Shown: positions 33,470 to 42,246, numbered from the stretch's first letter. The stretch: DNA of 64,000 bases from Streptomyces fradiae (GCF_041270065.1 NZ_CP065958.1:3720001-3784000), one strand, 5' to 3'. Numbers and translations: made by a program. Notes: generated by a model not told the origin, from the letters alone.

Positions 33470-34182
33470 CCACACCCGCCACCGACCACCAGAGCGCCAC
33501 GGACACCACGGGCTCCGGCGGGCTGCGCCTGGACGACGTCACCCTCACCCTCGGTGACGGCGATACCGCCGTCACCGCCCTCGACCACGTCGTCCTGACC
33601 GTCGCCCCCGGCGAGTTCGTCGCCGTCGTCGGCCCCTCCGGATCCGGCAAGTCCAGCCTCCTGGCCGTCGCCGGCGGCCTCCAGAGGCCCACCTCGGGCG
33701 CCGTGCACATCGCCGGCACCGAGCTGACCGCCCTGTCGGACAAGGAGCGCACCGCCACCCGTCTTCGCCACATCGGCTTCGTCTTCCAGCAGTCGAACCT
33801 GCTGGCCTCCCTCACCGTCAGGGAACAGCTCCTGCTGCCCCTGCACATCGACGGACGCCTCGACACCACTGCCCGGGCCCGCGCAGACGAACTCATCGAA
33901 GCCGTCGGACTGACCCACCGCGTCGGCTCCCGCCCCCACCAGCTCTCCGGCGGAGAGCGCCAGCGCGCGGGCCTGGCCCGCGCCCTGATGACCTCCCCCG
34001 CCGTCCTGCTGGTGGACGAACCCACCTCGGCACTGGACCGGGTGCGTTCGGCCGAGGCGGTGCGGCTGATCGCCGAGCAGACCCATGAGCGCGGCACGGC
34101 CACGGTCATGGTCACCCACGACACGGCGATAATGGACGCAGCCGACCGGGTGTACGAGATGGTCGACGGCCGCCTGTCCTGA
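33466..34182 (+). CDS. ABC transporter ATP-binding protein (MacB/LolD type)
   Basis: 238 residues. Walker A GPSGSGKSS, Q-loop FVFQQSNLLASLT, signature LSGGERQR, Walker B VLLVDEPTSALD and H-loop VTHD are all intact. It powers the permease encoded just upstream (4-bp overlap). The TetR gene follows 63 bp later, a common self-regulated export cassette. Confidence 0.93.
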   Translation: MTTPATDHQSATDTTGSGGLRLDDVTLTLGDGDTAVTALDHVVLTVAPGEFVAVVGPSGSGKSSLLAVAGGLQRPTSGAVHIAGTELTALSDKERTATRLRHIGFVFQQSNLLASLTVREQLLLPLHIDGRLDTTARARADELIEAVGLTHRVGSRPHQLSGGERQRAGLARALMTSPAVLLVDEPTSALDRVRSAEAVRLIAEQTHERGTATVMVTHDTAIMDAADRVYEMVDGRLS

Positions 34183-34245
34183 CCGGCGGCCGCGGACCGT
34201 AACCTCGCTCCCGGCCCCGTCCGCCCTTCCAGGAGCCCGCCCCGC

Positions 34246-34857
34246 ATGCCGAAGATCAACGCCTCCACCGTCGCCGAGCACCGTGCCCAGCAACGCGAGG
34301 CGCTGATCGGGGCGGCGATCGACATCCTGGTCAACGAGGGCGCCGCCGCCGTCACGCCGGCGGCGGTCGGCGCCCGCGCCGGCCTGGCCCGCTCCAGCGT
34401 CTACCAGTACTTCGACTCCTCGGCAGCCCTCCTGGCCACCATCACGGAGGAAGCCTTCCGACGCTCCAACGAGGCACTCACCCGCGCCATAGCCACCGCG
34501 AACAGCCCACTGGAACGCGTCGAGGCGTTCTTCGGGGAAAGCCTCCGCCTCGGCGCCGAGGGCGCACACCGGCCCGCCGTCGCCCTCATGAACGCCGGCC
34601 TGCCTCCGGCCTGCCAGCAGCGGCTGATGGAACTCCACCTGGAACAGGTCGAACCGTTCCGCGCCGCCGTCCGGGAACTCGGCGCTCCCGAGCCCGCGCT
34701 CACGGCCGACCTGATCGCCGGAATGCTGCACACCGCATTGGCCGCCGTCGAGAACGGCACCCCCCTCGATACGGTCACCCAGCGCACCCTCGCCCTCGTC
34801 CGCCGCTGCCTCACCCCAGCCGGCGGCACGGCCCGCGGACCGGAGGAACGGGCCTGA
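34246..34857 (+). CDS. TetR-family regulator
   Basis: 203 residues. The N-terminal helix-turn-helix AAVGARAGLARSSVYQYFDS is at about residues 40-59, and the C-terminal ligand domain is helical. Its position behind the ABC genes, together with the palindromes upstream of them, suggests that it represses the exporter until a substrate binds. Confidence 0.88.
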   Translation: MPKINASTVAEHRAQQREALIGAAIDILVNEGAAAVTPAAVGARAGLARSSVYQYFDSSAALLATITEEAFRRSNEALTRAIATANSPLERVEAFFGESLRLGAEGAHRPAVALMNAGLPPACQQRLMELHLEQVEPFRAAVRELGAPEPALTADLIAGMLHTALAAVENGTPLDTVTQRTLALVRRCLTPAGGTARGPEERA

Positions 34858-34882
34858 AGCCCTCGTGCCACCGACGGTCCGG

Positions 34883-35062
34883 CAGCCGTGCCACAACGTG
34901 CCAGTAAGGGCGGTGAACAGCGGTCATCAGCGGACCGAGGAAGACGCCCAGGACCACCTCTCCGGACGTCATTTCCCCTGTTCAGAGGCCAAGTGCGCGC
35001 TCAAGGACCGGGTGATTCCCAAGCTTATAGCGCGGGTTCGATTCCCGTCATCCGCTCCATAG
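34883..35062 (+). pseudogene. 3' remnant of a coding gene ending across the third attachment copy
   Basis: The frame reads PCHNVPVRAVNSGHQ...SEAKCALKDRVIPKLIARVRFPSSAP and stops at TAG 35060. It is the homolog of the remnant at 30254-30423, with the same spacing, so both are scars of related genes, probably integrases. Confidence 0.5.
35016..35057 (+). repeat. Attachment core, third copy
   Basis: Exact 42-bp match to the tRNA-Gly core and to the copy at 30377. It bounds a 4.6-kb segment (30419-35057) that carries the antiporter and PucR remnants and the ABC/TetR cassette. Confidence 0.88.
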
Positions 35063-35065
35063 CAA

Positions 35066-35090
35066 AGCCCCAGGTCAGCGACCTGGGGCT
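35066..35090 (+). terminator. Terminator after third attachment copy
   Basis: An 11-bp stem AGCCCCAGGTC / GACCTGGGGCT followed by GTTGTTTTT. Confidence 0.8.
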
Positions 35091-35182
35091 GTTGTTTTTC
35101 ATCGAGACTCTTCTCGGCCACCTCGCACTGCGGCCGTGCACGGCCGCAGCGGACGGATACGCGCGGGCGCATACTGGCGGCA

Positions 35183-35404
35183 ATGACAAAGCCAAGTGCA
35201 CCGAAGCGCCATTTGCCCACCAGCCCCTTCAAGGCCCCGGTCACGCTGCCTCCCAAGCAGTTCGCCGTAGGCGACCAGGTCACACACGACGTACACGGCC
35301 TCGGCCGGATCATCGGCATCGAGGACGGGATCGCGGCGGTCGTGGATTTCGGTTCGACGCAAGAGCGGATCCTGAGTCCCTACGCCAAGATGAGCAAGCT
35401 GTAG
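35183..35404 (+). CDS. Small Tudor/SH3-like conserved protein
   Basis: 73 residues. The second half, GDQVTHDVHGLGRIIGIEDGIAAVVDFGSTQERILSPYAKMSKL-type (residues 29-73), resembles the small beta-barrel at the C-terminus of PcrA/UvrD helicases and CarD-like proteins. It may bind nucleic acid or RNA polymerase. No helicase part is attached. Small stand-alone versions are known in Streptomyces without assigned function. Confidence 0.7.
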   Translation: MTKPSAPKRHLPTSPFKAPVTLPPKQFAVGDQVTHDVHGLGRIIGIEDGIAAVVDFGSTQERILSPYAKMSKL

Positions 35405-35450
35405 GACTGTTGAAGCGCCTCCGGTGCAACGGCAGGCCGGCTCCCGTCCG

Positions 35451-35621
35451 TCACCGGACCGGGCGGCGGTGGAAGGAGCGGCGCATGCGCCAGGCGGCGT
35501 AGACGAGGTCGGCCACGAACAGCACGATGCCGATGATGAGCAGGAAGAGGAGTCCGTCGACGACGGCGCCGATGATGCCCAGCACGATCGCGACGATGAT
35601 CAGGGCCAGGAAGAGTGACAT
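35451..35621 (-). CDS. Small hydrophobic protein (two helices)
   Basis: 56 residues with GAGGAGG upstream of the ATG at 35621. It consists of two hydrophobic helices (LFLALIIVAIVLGIIGAVV and LLFLLIIGIVLFVADLVYAAW) followed by an arginine-rich cytoplasmic tail. The pattern matches the short 'hydrophobic proteins' annotated in Streptomyces stress-gene regions. It lies just after the PRC-barrel gene on the same strand. Confidence 0.75.
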   Translation of the reverse strand: MSLFLALIIVAIVLGIIGAVVDGLLFLLIIGIVLFVADLVYAAWRMRRSFHRRPVR

Positions 35622-35651
35622 GAGGGGCGCCTCCTCGGTCCGACGGGGGTC

Positions 35652-36008
35652 TCAGCGGCGGGCCAGCTGCCGCTCGCCGTTCGCCCCGGGCTTGTAGGCG
35701 AGGCCGTAGTGTCCGAAGACCGCTTCCTCGGCCCCGGCGGGCAGGACGTCGTCGGTGCCGATCGAAGGGCACTGCTTCACCAGCGCCTTGTCATGGGCGA
35801 CCTTCACGTAGCCCGGCCCCAGCGTCGCACCGTCCAGGGGAACGAACACCAGACGGTGGCGGGTGGGCAGGCCGACCCGGATCGTGGCCATGGCCGGCTC
35901 GTCCGTGCTGGTGTCGACGTAGATCGCTTCCAGCTCTCCGATCCGGTGGCCCCGCGTGTCCACCACGTCGTGGGTGCGCCACTCGCGGATGTCCGCCATC
36001 TGGATCAT
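35652..36008 (-). CDS. PRC-barrel domain protein
   Basis: 118 residues; the ATG at 36008 has GAGGAG upstream. DIREWRTHDVVDTRGHRIGELEAIYVD (5-31) is a PRC-barrel, a small beta domain found in ribosome maturation and photosynthetic proteins and, alone, in stress proteins. The C-terminal part (AEEAVFGHYGLAYKPG) fits the stand-alone actinobacterial type. Its start overlaps the end of a DUF5994 remnant. Confidence 0.8.
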   Translation of the reverse strand: MIQMADIREWRTHDVVDTRGHRIGELEAIYVDTSTDEPAMATIRVGLPTRHRLVFVPLDGATLGPGYVKVAHDKALVKQCPSIGTDDVLPAGAEEAVFGHYGLAYKPGANGERQLARR

Positions 36009-36140
36009 CCCGACTCCTCGCGCTCGTCCGGTGGTTGGGGATGCGTGGCGACAAGGATCTCGTCGGCCCGGGCGACGTTGTCGGCATGGACCGCACGGGC
36101 CATGGCGTCTCGTGCCGCGCCGGGTGTCGTGTCCGGCGGG
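36005..36140 (-). pseudogene. C-terminal remnant of DUF5994
   Basis: The 45 codons match the C-terminus of the protein at 25075-25584 (PPDTTPGAARDAMARAVHADN). The N-terminal two thirds are gone. The break lies at a CCGGCGGG octamer that occurs at both ends of the missing segment in the intact copy. Confidence 0.7.
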
Positions 36141-36314
36141 CGGGGCCACGGCCCCGTTCTTTCACCGTACTCCGCGAGGCGGTGCCCAAGCGCCGCTCCA
36201 CGCTCCGGAACAGACCGGCGCCGGCGGCTCCGGAAGTACCGTGGACGTACGGAGGCGTGCGCGCCCCGCGCCGGTCGTTCGGGCGGGCTTCCGGCAGGAA
36301 AGGACGGTGTCGCA

Positions 36315-36587
36315 GTGGACCGCAACGAGCCAGAAGCGGAAGCCCTGCCGCCGCCGGGGCACGCCGAAGTCCGGATCGTCGCCGCGACCCCGGACGCCGC
36401 CCGGATGGTGGCCGACGTCCTGCGCCACTGCTTCGCCGGCGGCGAGCAGCGCAGCTACCCCACCCCTGGCGGGGGCACCCGCCTCCACCTCACCGTCGAC
36501 ACCGCCCACGCCGCCGAACCGGCCCGGTCCTGGCTGGCCACCAGCAGGCCCCCGAGCGGCACCGGGCCGCACTCCGAAGAACCCTGA
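36315..36587 (+). CDS. Small conserved protein (intact copy)
   Basis: 90 residues from a GTG with AAAGGA upstream. It shares AEVRIVAATPDAARMVADVL and GGTRLHLTVDT with the gene at 28530 and the broken gene at 25829. Function unknown. It sits upstream of the degraded phosphatase, as its relative sits before the intact one. Confidence 0.68.
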   Translation: MDRNEPEAEALPPPGHAEVRIVAATPDAARMVADVLRHCFAGGEQRSYPTPGGGTRLHLTVDTAHAAEPARSWLATSRPPSGTGPHSEEP

Positions 36588-36729
36588 CAAGGCAGCGGAG
36601 CCGACGGGCGCGCGTGGCGGCCCCGGCCGCCACGGAGCATCCTGGAAGCCGCACCGCGATGCCGTCGGATCCGGCCCCCCATCGGCACCAGCCCGGTGAT
36701 CGCTCCGCCGCCCGTCTGGAGGCGCCCCG

Positions 36730-37473
36730 ACGACCGGCAGACGGTACGAGGACCGGGATCCCGACCGCTCGGAGAGCTTCGGGGAGATGCTGCTGGGCAG
36801 TCTCCTGGACCACGCCCATGTGCTTCCGCCCGACCGGATGGGGCGGGCCCTCGCCGACGCGGTCGCCCGGATCGGCGGCCGGGAGACGCGGATCCTGCTC
36901 CAGGACTACGGGCAGCAGAGGCTGGTGCCCCTCGCCGGGGAAGGGCTCGAGGACGGAGATCCCCTGCCCATCGACGGTTCGGAGGCCGGCCGGTGCTTTC
37001 TCACCGCACACCCGGTCGAGGTGGCGCTCGCCGACGGGGTGCGGGTCCACGTCCCGCTGCTGGACGGCGGCGACCAGGCCGGCGTCCTGGAGCCCGCCTA
37101 CGACGTGGCCGGCGACAGCTTCGACCACGCCCTGAACGGGGACGTCCTCCACCTCGCCATGATCGATGCCATGGGCCACGGCCTGGACGCGGCGACCATG
37201 GCGACCGTCGTCATCGGCGCGTACCGGCACGCCCGCCGCACCAGCGTCGAGCTGTCCGAGATCTACCTCTTCATGGACCGGGCCGTCGCCGAACAGTTCG
37301 CCCCCGACCACTTCGTCACCGCGCAGATGCTGCGACTCGACACCGGCACCGGCCGCCTCCAGTGGGTCAACGCCGGACACCCCGCCCCCATACTCATCCG
37401 CGACCACCACGTCGTGCGCCGCCTGGACAGCCCCACCACCCTCGTCCTCGTCGAGTGGCGCGGACGAGGGTGA
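36730..37473 (+). pseudogene. Degraded SpoIIE phosphatase paralog
   Basis: Compared with 26233-27438, the start codon is ACG, and 72 codons (after GDQAGVL) and 84 codons (after SPTTL) are missing, both in frame. An open frame of 228 codons from ATG 36787 remains. The lost parts include the first PP2C motif (EIQWSLLPP) and the FTDG and SDDAT metal-binding motifs, so any product cannot be a phosphatase. It could still bind partners. Confidence 0.8.
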
Positions 37474-37617
37474 CGGGGGCTCGGCGCGTCCAGCTCCGGC
37501 GCGGAGTACGTTGGAGGTACCGGGAGCACCTCGAGCACCCGCCCTCACGCGGACGTCGTTCCCGGCGATCAAGACACTGGGCCGTCCATGGGCGGCCCGG
37601 GGACAGGTCCCGGTCTC

Positions 37618-38184
37618 ATGACCAGCACCACCGCTCCCATCCGCCAGGCACGCCTGGCACTGACACCGAACACCTCCCTGGCCGGGCTGCTGGACGGCGC
37701 CTGGTGGCCGTACTCACGCGATCTCGTCGTCGAGCTGCCGCCCCTGGTGGACGCGCTGCGGGACCGCTGGGGGCGCGTCACGCGCATCACCGCGAACCCC
37801 GTGCCCTGGCCCGTCGCCCCGTACCAGGTCCCCGTCGGCGGATACGCCGTGCACGTCGGCTGGTTCACCGACCAGGCTCCCGACACGATGATCCTGCTCT
37901 CGTACCACCTCGGCCGCTGCGACCTGCTCGTGATTCCCCCGGAGACCGAACCCGCCTCCGCCGCAAGGCTGATGGCCGTCGCCTCCGCTCCGGGCAACCT
38001 CCACACCACGGACACCCTCATGTCCGACGAGGACGCCACCGCTCGCCGCCTGCGGGAGGCGCGAGCCGGTGAAGACGCCCGGGAGGCGGACGGCGAGGTC
38101 TCCTCGCGGCTCCGGCCCCGTCCCCGCCCCCGCCCCGTCGTCGGGGCACGCATGATCTACCTGCCGCAGAACATGCGGAGGTGA
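37618..38184 (+). CDS. DUF5994 family protein
   Basis: 188 residues. It has the same pattern as the 27656 gene (LAGLLDGAWWPYSRDLVVEL, HVGWFTDQAPDTMILLSY, DLLVIPPETEP) and appears intact. The C-terminal tail is lengthened by a proline-arginine run before VVGARMIYLPQNMRR. Function unknown. Confidence 0.77.
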   Translation: MTSTTAPIRQARLALTPNTSLAGLLDGAWWPYSRDLVVELPPLVDALRDRWGRVTRITANPVPWPVAPYQVPVGGYAVHVGWFTDQAPDTMILLSYHLGRCDLLVIPPETEPASAARLMAVASAPGNLHTTDTLMSDEDATARRLREARAGEDAREADGEVSSRLRPRPRPRPVVGARMIYLPQNMRR

Positions 38185-38505
38185 CGGCTGCCGGTCTGTC
38201 GTCTCCCCGGCCTCTTCGCGCCGCGAACAAGTATCTGTGCCGGCGGGATGAGAATGCGAGGAGTGGCGCCGCCAGGCTTATTGGCGTCCAGAAATAGTGG
38301 CGCCATCGAACCGGGAACGACCGAGTCCGCGTGCTAGTCTCGATTTCAGTTGCAGTTGTGGTTCCCAAAACTTCAAGCCCCCAGTCAAGCCCATCGGCCC
38401 CTGGGAGTGCTTTTTCGTCTCCGGTCTCTCCGGCGGGGTAATCATCACGGCGACACAGCATTCGCGCAGTGCGGATGCCGATGAGCCCCCAGAAAGAGAT
38501 CTGAC
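38185..38505 (+). promoter_or_regulatory. Leader region of the cold-shock gene
   Basis: 321 bp of lower GC without a gene. A -10-like TAGTCT lies at about 38333-38338, leaving a transcribed leader of about 160 bases. Long 5' leaders are usual for cold-shock mRNAs. No specific fold is assigned. Confidence 0.35.
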
Positions 38506-38715
38506 ATGAGCAGTGGCACCGTGAAGTGGTTCAACGCAGAAAAGGGCTTCGGCTTCATCGCGCAGGACGGCGGTGGCCCCGACGTGTTCGCCCACTACTC
38601 GAACATCGCCGCCCAGGGCTTCCGCGAGCTGCAGGAAGGCCAGAAGGTCACCTTCGACGTCGCGCAGGGCCAGAAGGGCCCGACGGCCGAGAACATCGTT
38701 CCCGTCCGAGGCTGA
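38506..38715 (+). CDS. Cold-shock protein, CspA family
   Basis: 69 residues, full family length. It carries both RNA-binding motifs, KGFGFI (RNP1, about 15-20) and DVFAHYS (RNP2-like VFVHF, about 26-32). It acts as an RNA chaperone. It is followed by a strong terminator. Confidence 0.95.
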   Translation: MSSGTVKWFNAEKGFGFIAQDGGGPDVFAHYSNIAAQGFRELQEGQKVTFDVAQGQKGPTAENIVPVRG

Positions 38716-38729
38716 CGCGCACGACGTGG

Positions 38730-38763
38730 CTGGGGCCCGCATCCCTCGGGGTGCGGGCCCCAG
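38730..38763 (+). terminator. Terminator of the cold-shock gene
   Basis: A 12-bp stem CTGGGGCCCGCA / TGCGGGCCCCAG, 14 bases after the stop codon. Confidence 0.8.
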
Positions 38764-39190
38764 CCGCATTCTCTTCTCCGCCGACACGGCCTTTCATGTC
38801 CGCTCGAATCCGCCTCGGAATTCTCCTCGCCAATCGATCGTCGGACAATTCATGGATGGACGCCGAGTCGAGAGGGCCCGCATGAACAGCACGGCCACGA
38901 CGCACCGTTTCCCCGGACGTCCGCGACGACAATGACGGACCGAGGCCGGGTGGATTCACGCCGGCTCCGTCGATCCCCCCACGCTCCCCGCGCGCCCCAC
39001 GCTCCCCGCCGTGACGAATTTCGCCGATCTCGACATGCCGAGACGATTGCTCGCCGCGCCCGGCGTCGAAGGCGGGGCTCGGCGCGATACTTCCGACCCC
39101 GTCATGCGCTCCGGATCCGAGCCCCGGCGGCCAGAACCCGATCTCGTACCCGGGGCCGACACTCTTCTCTCTCCCACCCAGGAGTCGCAT
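38764..39190. other. Gap of lower GC without supported gene
   Basis: No frame shows protein-like composition with a ribosome-binding site. The region probably holds the promoter of the CBS gene. Confidence 0.35.
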
Positions 39191-39478
39191 GTGACACCGA
39201 CTCAGGCACAGCTCCACCCCGCGCTCACCGCCGGCGGCCCGCCCGCGCCCCAGACCGGCGAGGCAGAGCCGCATGTCTGGGCCGACATGACCGTCGAGGT
39301 GGCTCTGGCGGTCATGAGCGGCGCGCGCACCGGGCGCCTCATCGTCCGGGACGACGACGGGCTGCCCACCGGCCTCGTCACCCGTGCCCAGCTCAACGGC
39401 TTCCGCGCCACCTCCGCCTACACCGACCGGGTACAGCTGCGTGACCTGCGCCCCGCGGGCTTTCCGTCCCGTCCTTGA
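39191..39478 (+). CDS. Small CBS-domain protein
   Basis: 95 residues from a GTG with AGGAG upstream. Residues 31-85 form a single CBS motif (MTVEVALAVMSGARTGRLIV...GLPTGLVTRAQLNGF). CBS pairs bind adenine nucleotides, so a dimer would be needed. The longer frame upstream is unlike protein. It sits between a cold-shock and a MerR-type gene, an order also seen in Streptomyces stress clusters. Confidence 0.75.
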   Translation: MTPTQAQLHPALTAGGPPAPQTGEAEPHVWADMTVEVALAVMSGARTGRLIVRDDDGLPTGLVTRAQLNGFRATSAYTDRVQLRDLRPAGFPSRP

Positions 39479-40116
39479 CGACGCGGGCCGAGGCCGAGCA
39501 CATCCACCCGCCCCACCGCCGTACCGGCCGATCCCGTTCCTCCTTCTTCTGCGAGCTTCCGCGAGCTCCTATGCGCTGCGTCATACCGCCGCGACTTCAG
39601 CGCCCGCGAGGTCGTCAGGGCCCTGACCCGGCTCGGCTTCACCTGCCGTACCCGCTCCGCGGCCACGGACGGCCCGGTCCGGCACGTCCGCGGCGGTCTG
39701 ACCCTGCGGCGGGCGCACATCCCGTACGAGACGCGGGGACCGGCTGCGTTCACGCCGACCTCCGGCTGTCGTCCGGCCGGTCTCGCGAGCGGGAGACGCT
39801 CGCCCGACGGAGTCGCGCGGCGGAGGACCGGCGGACGTCAGCCGTGATGCGGGCACGCCCGGGATCACGGCACGGCTCCGTGGTAACGGCAGTTCGGATG
39901 GGAGCATTACCCTCGGTGAAGGCGTCGGGCCCCCGACGCACACCGGAAGGTTGGGCGGAGAGCATCCGTGCCCGAGCGGACACGGCACCGCGAGGACTGT
40001 GCCGGCGTGTGGCTCCGCGTGCGGACCACCACCGGATCACGGTCCTCCTCGGGCGCTCCGGTGTCCGAAGGCGCCAGCGCGCAGGTCTCCTCGGCCCCTC
40101 CCCCAGAGAGGTGAGA
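39479..40116 (+). other. Gap with a possible HicA-like fragment
   Basis: At 39587-39733 one frame reads RDFSAREVVRALTRLGFTCR...RRAHIPYET, which vaguely recalls HicA toxins (REV..L...GF...GSH...P). There is no start codon or ribosome-binding site and the GSH core is absent. No other gene is seen. Confidence 0.25.
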
Positions 40117-40455
40117 ATGACAGCAGACGATGCCCTCGGCCGTCTCGACGATGACGACTACCCCGCCTACACCATGGGCCGGGCCGCCGACATGATCGGC
40201 ACGACCCCCGGGTTCCTCCGCGCTCTCGGGGAAGCCCGCCTGATCACGCCGCTGCGTTCCGAGGGCGGCCACCGGCGCTACTCCCGCTACCAGCTGCGCA
40301 TCGCCGCCCGCGCCCGGGAACTCGTCGACCAGGGCACGCCCATCGAGGCCGCCTGCCGCATCATCATCCTCGAGGACCAGCTCGAAGAAGCCCAGCGCAT
40401 CAACGCCGAATTCCGCCGCGCGGCAGCCGAGGGAGAGCCTCCGGCCGAGGGCTGA
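40117..40455 (+). CDS. MerR-type DNA-binding regulator
   Basis: 112 residues; AGAGAGG precedes the ATG. YTMGRAADMIGTTPGFLRALGEARLITPLRSEGGHRRYSRYQ-type sequence (about 17-57) is a MerR winged helix-turn-helix. It is followed by a coiled-coil dimerisation helix (LEDQLEEAQRINAEFRRA). It lacks a ligand domain, like other short Streptomyces MerR proteins near cold-shock and CBS genes. Confidence 0.8.
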   Translation: MTADDALGRLDDDDYPAYTMGRAADMIGTTPGFLRALGEARLITPLRSEGGHRRYSRYQLRIAARARELVDQGTPIEAACRIIILEDQLEEAQRINAEFRRAAAEGEPPAEG

Positions 40456-40596
40456 GCGGCGCCGGCGCCCGCAGCGACTCTGCGACTCTGCGACTCTGCG
40501 ACTACCCAGTGGACCCGGCAGCACCGTGGCCGAACCCGCTGTCCGCAGCCATCGACCACGTGGTTCCCGTAGCTGCCGGCGGGCCCCACCCAGGCC

Positions 40597-40687
40597 GAGC
40601 TGTGCATCCGTGCCCTTCTCGACAGGCTCGGAGGAGAGGTTTGTCCGCAGGCCAGAGGCCATATTGGCGGTAAGCGCGGCGGTGATT
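40597..40687 (+). pseudogene. Fourth, truncated integrase-end scar
   Basis: It reads SVPFSTGSEERFVRRPEAILAVSAAVIPK and so aligns with the 3' remnants at 30254 and 34883. It keeps GGTGATTCCCAAG, the first bases of the attachment core, then diverges. The rest of the core is lost. Confidence 0.45.
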
Positions 40688-40706
40688 CCCAAGCAGCAGG
40701 AAAGGT

Positions 40707-40744
40707 GGCCCGCCCCGCTGCCGGGGGATGACAGGGGGCGGGCC
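40707..40744 (-). terminator. Terminator of the lipoprotein gene
   Basis: A 10-bp stem GGCCCGCCCC / GGGGCGGGCC lies just downstream of the stop codon at 40759 on the minus strand. Confidence 0.65.
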
Positions 40745-40758
40745 GGGAGAGTGGTCTG

Positions 40759-42246
40759 TCACCCCGTCACTGACGGGGCCGGCTGGGGCGACGCCGTGGC
40801 CGCGCCGGAAGTGCTGTACGCCGCGAGAGGCCATTCACGCTGGTAGATCGGGAACGCCAGTTCCTTCTCGAAGAGCGGGGTGCCGAGGATGGCGATACGG
40901 GCCATCAGGGCGCCGCTGATGTCGAGACCGCCGTAGACGCCGGCCTTGCCGTTGACGACCGGGGCGGCGCCGGTGGAGTCGATGGTGACCGAGCCCTCGA
41001 CCGCCGTACGGAGGTATGGCTTGATCGACGCCTTCAGGCCCACCGCGTCGTACAGGGCGACCGAGCCCTCGATGTTCAGTCCGGTACGGACGGACGCCTG
41101 GCCGCTGAGCGTGGCGCGGACCGGCGAGATGTTCAGCGTGCCGGGGTCGGTGAGCGTCTTCCAGCCGTTGCCCTTGGTGTAGTCGGAGTGGATGCCCCAG
41201 GTGGCGGCGAGCTGCTGCTCGGCGTCGATAGTGACCTTGCCGTCGGCTCCGACGGTGGCGTAGAGCGTCAGGTCCAGGGTGAACACGATCGGCACGGGAC
41301 CGGCCATCACCGTGGGGGTGGAGTGGAGCTTGGCGAGCGGGATCCGGACCGGCTCGGCGGACCCGGCGATCCCGGCGCGGACGCGCCAGTCGGCACGGGC
41401 GGCGACCTGGAAGCCGACGCTGGCCTGCTGGGGGCTGAGCATGCGGCCGTCGTAGGAGAAGTCGAGGGTCGGGTCGAGCTGGACCGAGCCGGCCAGGGAC
41501 ACCGAGGCGCCGTGGGGCAGCGGGATCGTGGTGTCCGCGTCCAGCTTCAGGCCGGCCGAGACGGAGCCGTCGCCGCCGTCGGCGCGCTTGGTGAAGGAGA
41601 GCTTGAGGTCCTTGACCTGCGGCTCGACGGTGATGTTGCGCGGGTCGAGGGCGGTACGCAGGCTCGCGGAGCTGTCGCCGAGGAGCTCCGAGACGGTGGC
41701 CGGGCGGGTGCTGACGGCGGTCTTGCCGTCCTCGGTCTGCTTGACCTCGGTGACCGCGAGGAGGGCGCCGCGCGGGGCGGCCGGGGTCGGCGGACTGTCG
41801 ATCAGCTGACCGGGCCGGACCCCGGCGTCGGCCGCGGTCGTGGCGTTCTGCGGAGCGTCGTCGGCGGGGGCCAGGACGGCCTCGCCGGTCCGCCGGTCGT
41901 ACAAGGCGAGCTCGAGGTCCGGGGTGCCGGCCTGGACAGGCCTGCCGGACTTCGCGGGAGGAGTGACGATCGCCAGCTTCGCCGGCTTCTCCCTCGGCAC
42001 GACCGTGACCGGCAGGCTCCTGGGGCCGGGGGTGTGCCGGCGTACCTGCGGTGTGGGGGTGGGGGTGGGGGTGACCGTGGGGTCGCCCGACGGGGAGGCG
42101 GCACTCGGGGTGACGGTGGCGTGGACGGCGGGGGCGGGGGCGTTGGCGTCGGCGGAGCGGGCCGCCGGTGGCGTCGTGCCGCAGCCGCTGAGGGTGAGGG
42201 CGGCGGCCACCGTGAGCACGGTCAGTGCTCGGGTGCGTATGGACAT
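40759..42246 (-). CDS. Large secreted lipoprotein of unknown function
   Basis: 495 residues. It has a lipoprotein signal peptide with lipobox LSGC (Cys at 22), then a P/T-rich linker (PTVTPTPTPTP, about 58-68). The main body (about 90-480) is beta-rich with repeated KLDADTT, SVQLDP and IEGSVAL strands. No catalytic motif is recognised. It would be anchored to the outer face of the membrane. Confidence 0.8.
   Translation of the reverse strand: MSIRTRALTVLTVAAALTLSGCGTTPPAARSADANAPAPAVHATVTPSAASPSGDPTVTPTPTPTPQVRRHTPGPRSLPVTVVPREKPAKLAIVTPPAKSGRPVQAGTPDLELALYDRRTGEAVLAPADDAPQNATTAADAGVRPGQLIDSPPTPAAPRGALLAVTEVKQTEDGKTAVSTRPATVSELLGDSSASLRTALDPRNITVEPQVKDLKLSFTKRADGGDGSVSAGLKLDADTTIPLPHGASVSLAGSVQLDPTLDFSYDGRMLSPQQASVGFQVAARADWRVRAGIAGSAEPVRIPLAKLHSTPTVMAGPVPIVFTLDLTLYATVGADGKVTIDAEQQLAATWGIHSDYTKGNGWKTLTDPGTLNISPVRATLSGQASVRTGLNIEGSVALYDAVGLKASIKPYLRTAVEGSVTIDSTGAAPVVNGKAGVYGGLDISGALMARIAILGTPLFEKELAFPIYQREWPLAAYSTSGAATASPQPAPSVTG

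Larger units (their letters stand above)
36130..38184. repeat. Segmental duplication, copy B
   Basis: Paralogous to 25650-28210. In this copy the small protein is intact, the phosphatase is deleted in two places, and the divergent DUF5994 gene is truncated. Confidence 0.8.

Noticed and set aside
33079..34896. 605-codon frame on the minus strand
   Set aside because: It is antisense to the ABC permease/ATPase/TetR genes.
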